Below, piece after piece: positions 51,490 to 60,149 of a DNA stretch of 64,000 nt. The stretch lies in contig JABANP010000159.1 in NCBI GenBank assembly GCA_013115135.1, forward strand, positions 1 through 64,000. The letters are read 5' to 3'. This DNA is from Perkinsus olseni (taxonomy: Eukaryota > Perkinsozoa > Perkinsida > Perkinsidae). Each line of letters opens with the position of its first letter. Positions within the stretch are counted from its first letter, which is position 1. A model generated the notes under the pieces. That model did not search any database. It had not been told where the DNA came from and saw only the letters and a program-made list of their open reading frames with translations. Made by a program: the position numbers and the translations under genes.

Positions 51490-53078
51490 ATGTCAAGCTC
51501 AAAGTATCTAACCTTGCTGCTCTGCTCCGTCAAAGTACTCACTGAAGCCATGGTAGAACATATCGCGGGAGGCCATGTGAGGTTTCAGAGAAGTGCCCTG
51601 CGGCCAATCCCCGGAAAATGTCTCGAAAACTTCCATGACACGTAAGTCTTACGTCGTAAGATTGACTCGAGAAGAACTATCTGAGCCCTATGGCGGCTCT
51701 CAGTCATTCCTTTTTTCAGCGAGAATTGCATCCCGATATTCTGGAACCACATGGTGGTGAGCGCAGCCACTCCTAAGATAACCCAGGAGCTCAGGCGACT
51801 GAGGTAAGCGGAGGCCCTGTATGGATTCCTGCCCCATCGAAGACTGGTTGAGGGTTCTCTTTGCAGACGAGACGTGAGTGGTGAAACCTATTACACCGTT
51901 GAGCTCTACAATGTGGTGTCCTCAGATAAGGGTGAGTGGGTTCGGGATACTGTAATTGTTGTGACCATAGCAGGGTCGTTCACATATCGATCTCTGTCGT
52001 TTCAGGCGCAGTTCACCAGAATCAGCTTCGTGTACTTCCTCAAGATTATGTCATTCACACCGTCATAGACCAGCCCAATCAAAACCGATCCAGCTACACT
52101 CCTCAGCTCACCGTCCACATCGTCGACGATGTGCTGCTCCCCCATGGGGTACGTGCGACTTCCGAGGCTTCTTCAACTAGGAGAACACAAGAAGACAGTA
52201 TACCGGGAATGACAAAGTTCAGCTTTGACATGAAGGTCTCCGATAGTTTGACGATAACACGTCGTTATTATCGTCATGTGCCCCAAGGCGTCCCGATCAA
52301 GGGTATCCTCATTCAGTATCATAGTTGGATGATTACTTGTGAAACCTGGGAGAAGAGAGTCAAGCCAGTCCCTCTCGCCGATAAGTATGGTTTGATATTG
52401 ATAATTGCCTGTGGGAGTGAATATGGATGGTACTCGAGTGTCTTCAGGAGCATCTCTGGATGGAACGCGGGGACCTGCTGCATCCAGAGGAAAGACATCG
52501 ACGATGTTGAGTACACCAGGATTATCATCAAGAGGGAGAACAAGAACAACTTGCCAGTCTTTGGTTACGGCCTCAGTAATGGTGGTATGATGGTGGAATC
52601 CCTACTGTGCCATAAAGTCATCCAAGGAGCCGTCTCCGTCAGTGGTGTATTGGCTTTGAACCCTGGTCTACAAGGATCATTCAAGACTTGTGATAGTCTC
52701 TACAATGATGCCTCTGTCGGCCCGAAGCCTCCGGTGCCAAGGGTGACCAGCATACACTGCCTCGATGATGACATCGTTCCCTACAAGGGCTCAGTTGTGA
52801 GCCCTCCCGTTCACTCCTATTTCGTAGAGACCCTGTTCCCGCGGACTAACAGAGATATGAGGCGCTGGGCAGGTAGATTTGGATGCCAGAAGAAGGTGAC
52901 ACGCAAAACTAAGATAGCCAAATGGACAAGACTGAAGGAGTGGAAGTGCCCAGCAAAGAAGAGGGTTGTCTCTATCAAGAGAATCAACTGTAGGCATTAT
53001 CATTATACCGCCCACTTACTCATGAAATCTCCCCAATTTGACCCCGCTGAGTGGGCGATGAAATTTTTCCTAACCTAA
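51490..53078 (+). CDS. LpqC/PHB-depolymerase-like secreted esterase E6 (apparently intact)
   Basis: Exons 51490-51641, 51720-51803, 51867-51931 and 52006-53078 join in phase. Signal peptide MSSSKYLTLLLCSVKVLTEA. N-terminal domain ENCIPIFWNHMVVSAATP and ETYYTVELYNV. Hydrolase with GWNAGTCC, GYGLSNGGMM (Ser nucleophile), HCLDDDIVPYKGS (Asp) and a C-terminal His region (HYTAHLLMKS), then DPAEW. The exon 1 donor C|GTAAGT lies in the first word of a zigzag (51641-51660), and a second potential donor CGTAAG follows 14 bp downstream. Closest to E5. Likely an extracellular esterase; substrate unknown. Confidence 0.85.
51641..51660. repeat. zigzag on the exon 1 splice donor of E6
   Basis: CGTAAG-t-CTTACG-t-CGTAAG then A; the preceding base is A. 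The word duplicated is the donor itself. Confidence 0.9.
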
Positions 53079-54513
53079 GAATGGTCGACCCAGCAGCCGC
53101 AGATACACTATAACTATCTGCCACAGAATATTAATCTTTATTGCGATCTTTTTCTCGTCTTGTTCGAATGGGCCATTCGGTTTCATTCAATGAAACCGCC
53201 ATTCGGAGTGGCGTTCCTTTCTACTATCGCATCTCTCGTCTTTTACTCAGAGTATTTTTCGATCGAAGTGTTGAGCTCAGCATGGGGGGGCAGAACAGAC
53301 CAGGATTTAATGTTTGGCTATAAACTGATAGCTTGACCAAACTTCTTCATGCAGTAGTTGTCACTGTTAGAGGAATATCACAATGCTGTCTGTCTCCCAA
53401 TCTCATGTTCGCACCCTTTCAAGCATGCAAACACTAGTTGGTTGCTGTACGATCAGCTTTGATGAGATTGGTATGAGTCAGTCCGTATCCATCTCTTACT
53501 GATGGGGGAAGGTACTACATTATTCAATTTTTCAACCAGTTGTGGATGTCCGTCCACTCAGCTGCTGGCCAGGCTAAAATTCTAAAACCGTCCCACGTTG
53601 GAGTATATCAGGAAATGATCTCGACAATGGCAAACTCTGATCGTTGCTGTCCACCAGTATTCGCAGGTAGGACGCTATGCTGTAGGAGTGCCAATATTGG
53701 TCCACTTCATATCAATCATCATTATGATAAGTCGATTTTGTAAGTCAATTTAATTTTTTGCATGGATACGCGAAGTACCTCGTGATAAAATATCCGCTAT
53801 CCGTCCATGCCCCTGCACGCAGGAGCAAGTCCCTGGGGCGTGACGTGGGTCTCGCCTGAATCCGCACGCGTGCGCGAACTCTTCCGAGCCGTGACAAGTT
53901 TCGCACCAGAACTCCTGGAGGTCTGGACTACCTAGACGGAAGTTCCTGACCCGCCTTTCCTCCCGCTTGGGAGGGAGACTGTGGAATAACTTCCCTATTT
54001 CTCAGCTGAACGATCCTATGGTTTTCAGCACCTTCCTAGTGGAGATTTTAATTATATAATGTCAATATTGGTTCGTCCGGATTTTCTCTGGAGAGCAGTA
54101 GTGGTTTACTTGTTTCTGAGTAGCAGTGATGCACTAGCCTTTCGTATTCGATCGTCACTCACGAAAGAATCGGTTGGAGTGGTATCGGATTTTGTTATCG
54201 TCTTCAGTGTGCGGTGAGCCTGGCGGAAGTGCATGGTCTGCAAGTGAAGCAGTTACTGTACTCGAAAGCTCGTCACGAAGTCTGGCAGGAAGCTAGAGGT
54301 GTCAGAATAGAAGCTCTGCATGATACTACAGCGTGGGTTGTTGGACGATCTAGGTTGTGATTTTTTGAGGAATTTCAAGATTTCAAGATTTTCGCGTTGT
54401 CTCTCCTGTCTATGTCTTGTGTTGTAGATATGCGTCTTTTATAGCAGTTGTCGGTTGCACATCTTTCTGGGTGTGCTGGACCAATTTTTCTATCAGTTTT
54501 TTTGTTTGCTTTA
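53079..54513. other. intergenic with duplicated block copy 2
   Basis: 53178-53198 is an odd palindrome CGGTTTCATT-c-AATGAAACCG. 53503-53650 is the uninterrupted counterpart of 48632-48750 and reads through (GGRYYIIQFFNQLWMSVHS, then AAGQAKILKPSHVGVYQEM), with Gln where copy 1 has TAG. 53675-54485 duplicates 50055-50860. Confidence 0.6.
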
Positions 54514-56220
54514 ATGAAGACCGAGTTCGAAGAGGCTCAGAAGGTCGCCGCCAATCGACCTCGCGCAGGCACTTGGGAGTCGCCTCACGCCCGACCATTA
54601 ACTGCGTATCCGAGTACTCACGAGTTGAACGATTTCGCTCTGGACGGCGCGTCTACTGACCCCGACAGAGGTGTGGGCCTCGACAACCCCTTCCTTGCTG
54701 GCCAATTCTTCCAGACCAGCAAGCTGCCTGACAGTATGACTTCTGAAGAGCGTGCTAAGCTTGCTCAGTCCTTGGCCCCGACGGCGACCATATGAGATGC
54801 TGTCGAAGATCCCGTCCGAGCTGGTTGAGATGGAGACGCCGGAAGGCCAGGATCTAAGACAGAGGCTGCTGAGAGGCGCTACTGTTGTGTTCTTCTGTGC
54901 CGGTTATCCTGGCAAGAAGTTCATCTATCAGAGGGCTGCCGAGCTTGGCGTGAAGTCGGTTATTATCGACAGTGCTGACTCCTGGTCGAAGGAGCTGGTG
55001 GACGAGGGAGTTATCGCTAAGTTCATCGGTCTTGATATGAACCAGGCCCTGAGGAGATCTTTAAGCAGTCTGTTGCTGCTATCAAGGCCCTTAAGGACGA
55101 CCCACTGGTTGGCGAGTGTGAGGGGATCTGTACCTTCGCTGATCTCGCGGTGCCTATGGCCTCGAGGTTGGGCGAGGCATTGGGATTGCCTTGCCTGCCG
55201 CCGAGCGCAGTGGACAAGACTCGGAACAAGTACGCTACGCGTGATGCTATGAAGGCCTATGGCATGCCTGTTGTGCGCAACTACCTGATCAAGAACGAGT
55301 TGCAGCTCGAGAAAGCGGCTGAGTTTGTTGGTTTCCCGGCGGTCTTGAAACCGATCTCTGGCGCGGCATCTTTGGGCGTTAAGAAGGTGGACTCGGCAGC
55401 TGATTTGGACGCTACTTATCACGAGCTTTCGGCTCTCCTGCTGGGCCTTCGTGTTTCCTCTGGAGCGCTGGAGCAAGTGGCGGAGAACGACAACGCTAGT
55501 GATGATGAGGCCTCCGAGGGTGTGAACGCCAACGAAGTTATCAGCCTTGATATGGTCCTTGAGGAGTACCTTGATGGTGACGAGGTTGACGTTGATGTGA
55601 TTATGGATGATGGAAAGTGCCGGTTCTGCTCGGTTAGCGACAACGGCCCTACTGTTGAGCCTTACTTTAACGAGAGCTGGGCGGTATTGCCGTCAATGCT
55701 GCCTGAGAAGAAGATTCAGGAACTCCAGGACATGGCCATTGACGCACTTGTGTCGGTTGGATTCTCTAAGGGCCTCTTCCATGTTGAGGGAAAATACACA
55801 AGTCGTGGTCCCAGGCTGATCGAGATCAACTCGAGAATGGGTGGTGGTCCGGTGCGTATGATTCATCAGCACGTTGAGGGTGTAGACCTTGTCGTTGAAC
55901 AGCTATTTTTAGCGTGCGGGATCCCTTCGAGACCGCAACCACATGAAGCCAACTGTGCTGTTGCCTACGGCTTCGCTCTCAATGAGCGGTCCGGTGTGAT
56001 CAAGGATCTCGATTTCATCGATCGTCATGAGGAGTCTTCCCATGTGTTGCAATTGGAGCCATTGGTGAAGCCCGGGGAGCATGTTGTTGGCCCGGAGGAG
56101 GGCATGCCCACTTGGCTGGCCGAGATTGTTATCAAGGATGAGACCAGCGAGAAGGCTAGAGACGAGTGTCAGCGGTTGATGAAAGTGATCGCTGATGAGT
56201 GTGCTGAAAGTCTTGTGTAA
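54514..56220 (+). CDS. ATP-grasp ligase, carnosine-synthase-like (two frame breaks)
   Basis: About 560 residues in three frame segments: 54514 to about 54780, about 54785-55048 and about 55049-56220. Middle: VVFFCAGYPGKKFIYQRA and VKSVIIDSADSW (N-terminal nucleotide-binding fold). Then the ATP-grasp domain: DKTRNKYATRDAMKAYGMP, FPAVLKPISGAASLGVKKV (lysine and glycine-rich loop), EEYLDGDEVDVDVI and LFHVEGKYTSRGPRLIEINSRMGGG (the E-x-N metal-binding motif). Organisation resembles CARNS1-type ATP-grasp ligases, which join a carboxylate to an amine with ATP. One frame break falls at a CCC run (55046-55048, one base too few) and the other near a CCCC run (about 54773). The long open frames and codon bias suggest a live gene with assembly indels, but a recent pseudogene is possible. 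Confidence 0.7.
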
Positions 56221-57405
56221 TTTTTACTGTTTTTCTCGGGCGGAAGGTTCCACTGTTGAAATCCTCGAACTTCTGTATGATGATTTGTCTGCTGCTGTAT
56301 CGATTCTATCGTTTTCGTTGCTAAACTTATATCGCGTTCGACTACTACTTTACAAACTGTTATGTTAATCGATCGACTACTTCTTTTCTCTCATCATAAT
56401 CAAATCAAAATAATTCATTCGAGTTCTTCTGTTGAGTTGTCAGTCCTCCACGCTAACGGGGCTTGCACTATAACACTGAAGTGAACAGCTTCGAGCAGCC
56501 TGGAAAGATAAGCGGCTTCGAGCAGCCTGGAAAGATAAGCGGCTTCGAGCAGTCTGGAAAGATAAGCGGCTTCGAGCAGTCTGGAAAGATAAGCGGCTCC
56601 GAGCAGCCTGGAAAGATAAGCGGCTTCGAGCAGTCTGGAAAGATAAGCGGCTTCGAGCATCATCAAGTCGACCGGTAATGATGCTACGTATAGCACCCAA
56701 CGACATATCGTCAGTTGCGACTGATGACACTCATCAAGCGTACTAGAGTTCTAAAGAAAGACCTCTGTACCCCAGCAGACATGGTAGTTGATGTAGTAGT
56801 GGGAGTATTCGATTAGATCATACTTCCAAACAATCGATATCCCGAGGTAAGTCCGCAGAGAGACTTGGGTTTGTATTCGTTGATAGACACTCTCAGTCCT
56901 AATAGATGACCGCTGACTGGAGTGTGGTGAGTCACAGCCTGTGGGTCTTTCCACAGCGACCACCGCCTTGTGGTTCGATCTGTCTGGCAGCTCACCGTGA
57001 GTTGCTCTCATGTTCGCTGGCTGTTCTGAACAGTCTGTGACATATGGACCACACCAGTTCTGCTGGGGGCAACGCAATTCGCATTGCCCTAGCTACCTTG
57101 GCCAGTCAGCTACATCTATCCGTCCCATCCTCTACGTCACTGGGAATTTCATGGCAGTGATCGACTACGGCTGATCGACGAGAGTGAAATTCGGGAAGTA
57201 GAGGAATTTTTCGCCCCCGCTCTATCATTTCCATTAAGCTGTGTTGTCTCGACGATTTCGTCAGCCCTTCCTGTTTCGCCCTCGCATGTTGTGTTGCGGA
57301 GAAGTCGGCACTGTCAACCAAAGCAGTACGTTACAATAGAGAATAGTCCATCAACGTACAGGAACGAGAGGATGACGATGAGAGATACAGAAACCCTACT
57401 CACCA
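56221..57405. other. intergenic with 27-bp minisatellite
   Basis: No gene recognised. The tandem repeat at 56489-56659 is described separately. Confidence 0.5.
56489..56659. repeat. 27-bp minisatellite, six copies plus a partial
   Basis: Unit CTTCGAGCAGCCTGGAAAGA... repeats at 56489, 56516, 56543, 56570, 56597 and 56624, with a partial at 56651. Variation is limited to C/T at two positions. Open frames on both strands reflect the multiple-of-three unit. Confidence 0.95.
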
Positions 57406-58815
57406 CTACGCAGTATCACTGTCACCAGCCGTGGTCGACTCGGAGACCTCGCCCGGCCGCCAGTACTTCGATAAGTAGCAGACGAAGCCTCCAATGATGA
57501 CCATGCGCCTCTCCAAGAGACATAAACCGTCCACTCCAGCCGCCGCAGTGTCGAGTCGTTTGTAGCCTTTACTGAGGAGTACACAGCGACCGGTCTCGGG
57601 CTTCAGGACCATACTCACGGCGCGAAGTACGCGAGCCATGTCGGCCTTCTTAAGCTCAGTACGGTTCCCGAACGGCATGTCCGTAACGATCCAGTCGACA
57701 CTGTCTTCATCCACTAACGTATCGAGATGGGCCGCATCCCAGTCTCGAGCGTGGACGCTGCTTCCCTCGGCCAAGTGCGATCGGGCGAGCTGGCAGTTCT
57801 TGATGGCTTGCGAAGTGGTGGCTCTGTTGATATCACCCGAGAGAGCATGGACGTTGGTGAAGTTAGTCGCAGCCTCGATTGGTATAGTGGCGAGTCCACC
57901 CATAATGTCGAGCATGTTGCCGCGCATGGGATTGCCATCGGTCGCGAAAAGGAGGAGGAGAAGAGCTACTGATGGCCGCATTTTCGTACAGTGGGGGACC
58001 GACCCAAGCTGGAGATCTCGACTCATGTAATCACAGTACGGCACCACGTTGAAGTCGGCCTTCTCGGGTCGCGCTAGACTCCCCCGCTGTGGCTTGCCCA
58101 CGGCAATGCCGATGAAAACGCTGCGGTCAAAGACGATACTGACGTACTCCACCTCAGAGTACCCGAGGCTGACGGTCCAAGTCGGGTGCCTCGTGAGCAC
58201 AGCGTGGCCCATGGTTCTCATGACATCGTAGGACTTGAAGTCGTGGCGGCCATCCCTGACGCAGGAAGCTCGAAATGCGTGGACGCCCTCGCCGTCGATG
58301 CCAACGATCTCCTCGGCAGAGCTCCACTGAGACTGCTCGTACATGATCTCTTCAATTTTCTTGGGCGACATATCGGGAACGTCGAGATCGTATGTGAGTA
58401 GAGCTAGAATGGTCTGAGCTACTCGGCACTCCCGAGTGAAGCGTCGGACGTCCTCCAGAGTGGAGACCTTGACTAGTATCTTACCCATGGAAGCCGCGCC
58501 ACCACAGGCCTTGCCTTGTGTTAATGCCCACAGTATTTCAACTTCCATCTTGATATCCATTTGGCGGATATAGTGGACCGCGAGCTCCTCTAGGCCTCCG
58601 GAGACGAGGACGAGCAGGGCGTACTGACATCGGCTGGAGGCCCCACTGGGCGACATGGAAGCAACTGAAAGAGTAGTTCTCAGGAAATAGGAACGCACCT
58701 CCACTGGGTGTGCTCTAATCTCGTGAAGAATTTGCATGACCCGAGGTGTAGATCGCCGCCTGCACGATCGCCTGCCACAGCACTTTGCAATCTCGCGGCT
58801 GAGACTGCTGCTCAA
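57406..58815 (-). CDS. THUMP-domain tRNA (guanine-N2-) methyltransferase-like protein
   Basis: 469 residues, single frame. An N-terminal to middle THUMP-like region (GKILVKVSTLEDVRRFTREC) is followed by a Rossmann methyltransferase: MRPSVALLLLLFA and GNMLDIMGGLATIPIEA (SAM-binding motif I, glycine-rich), HALSGDINRATTSQAIKNC (motif II, acidic end of strand 2), and VDWIVTDMPFGNR (motif IV, D-x-P-F-G), which is diagnostic of the Trm14/THUMPD3 family methylating G6 of tRNA. C-terminal VLLSKGYKRLD and beta strands. I take the first ATG (58815); ATGs at 58738 or 58564 are alternatives. No visible introns. Confidence 0.8.
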   Translation of the reverse strand: MSSSLSREIAKCCGRRSCRRRSTPRVMQILHEIRAHPVEVRSYFLRTTLSVASMSPSGASSRCQYALLVLVSGGLEELAVHYIRQMDIKMEVEILWALTQGKACGGAASMGKILVKVSTLEDVRRFTRECRVAQTILALLTYDLDVPDMSPKKIEEIMYEQSQWSSAEEIVGIDGEGVHAFRASCVRDGRHDFKSYDVMRTMGHAVLTRHPTWTVSLGYSEVEYVSIVFDRSVFIGIAVGKPQRGSLARPEKADFNVVPYCDYMSRDLQLGSVPHCTKMRPSVALLLLLFATDGNPMRGNMLDIMGGLATIPIEAATNFTNVHALSGDINRATTSQAIKNCQLARSHLAEGSSVHARDWDAAHLDTLVDEDSVDWIVTDMPFGNRTELKKADMARVLRAVSMVLKPETGRCVLLSKGYKRLDTAAAGVDGLCLLERRMVIIGGFVCYLSKYWRPGEVSESTTAGDSDTA

Positions 58816-60149
58816 CAGTCACCATTGCGCGACTAACAGTAACTGACGGTGGTGCGCAACGCGAAGATTCTCATCTAATGACGTACTCAGCTGTTGGCGT
58901 TTAGGCTTTAGCTGTTCATCGTCAGTCTTACGCACTTCTATCAGCTCCAGTTCGATGGTGCACTACAAAGCCGTCAAACAAAGGCCAAGAGTATCCCCAC
59001 CGATCAAACGTTTTGCTTCCCGATTTCCCGCATCTTCACGAAGAGAGACCCGCCGCGTCGGCAGTATCTTAGGTTGAAGCATGCAAGATACACTTTAGGT
59101 CGAAGCGTGCAAGATACACCCAGCCGTATCATGGGTTGAACCACGCAAAGTAGACCTCGGAGTATCTTAGGTTGAACCATGCAAGATACCCCCGGCGGTA
59201 TCTTAGGTTGAAGCGTGCAAGATACAAAATAGGTCAACTAGGAGCACGGGATCACGAAATCGATCAACCAAGTGACCTTCATTGATCTCAGATGGCTTCT
59301 TCTATTCTCAATGTAAGGAGTGACAAGCGAAGGGTTGAATCTGAAGCTATAGCGAAAACAACGTTTTCTTTAATTTCAGGAGAGACATGCGTCAACCGCC
59401 CCCTCGGCGGCCCCTTCTCGAAGCTCACACTGCTTACTACCCCATCTACCAACGCAGCTTGCCAACACAATGATGTGACAATAGTGAACACAACGTGGTG
59501 TGCGTCGTCTCTACAAGATATCTTCCAAGCTTAGCATTCACTTCGTTGCTATTCGTTATTGGTCGCTGTTGTCAAATCGATTGTTGTTGTGTGGGCGTGC
59601 GCCATGTGATCAGTTGCCCGATGGTGTTTCCGCAATGTGTGTGTTGCTCGTGACATAGATGTTGGTTGTTCGTGTGTATGGAAGCTGTGCCTCTCTGTTT
59701 GAATCTGACGACTGGATCCACCGTCGAAATCGTTGATCGAGTGGGCCGCGGTCTACGCAAGGAGTGGTGTTGTGTCGTTAATGTGGCTGACGTGAGCCCG
59801 TGGGAACCGCACGGTGTGAGCCGAAGCGTACGGCAGAAGTAACTCAAAGCAAGCTCGCGGAAGGTCATAGGGTGGGGGAGGAGGGTTCGACACGCGGTCT
59901 AGGGATTTTCTGTGTGATTTTCGTAGCTTGCTCAAGCTTTGTGTTCGGTGTCTCCTCTCCCTCGCCTCGCTGTGAACTGTGTTCTTTCATAGCTGTTGGC
60001 CGGCTGTTCGCATCATTTCTTCCCTCTCTGACATAGTGGACGTGTGAACTGTTTCTGTAGAATGTGATGCGAATCTTGTTTGGGAATAACGTATGATGTA
60101 ACGTAAGGCTAATGACTTGATTTCAGTTCGATTGAACTTCTACAACACC
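58816..60149. other. divergent intergenic region with hairpin minisatellite
   Basis: Lies between the minus-strand methyltransferase and the plus-strand reductase. Holds the 36-bp hairpin repeat (59062-59228). A short plus frame at 59292 (MASSILN, then GTAAGG...TTTCAG) could be a tiny intron-containing gene or leader exon, unproven. The reductase start is preceded by TTGATTTCAG (60117-60126), an acceptor for a leader intron or a spliced leader. Confidence 0.45.
59062..59228. repeat. 36-bp tandem repeat forming a hairpin in each unit, five copies
   Basis: GCAAGATA words recur at 59083, 59109, 59145, 59181 and 59217 (36-bp period, one spacing shortened to 26). Each unit has GTATCTT...AAGATAC (7-bp stem) enclosing GGTTGAACC, itself a 4-bp stem, for example 59162-59189. 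Copies diverge at several positions, some compensating poorly (GTATCAT...AAAGTAG in the third). Confidence 0.85.

Noticed and set aside
54730..54768. 35-bp intron (GTATGA...CTCAG) explaining the first frame break of the ATP-grasp gene
   Set aside because: Removing it does not restore the downstream frame, and the stretch encodes a normal-looking peptide.
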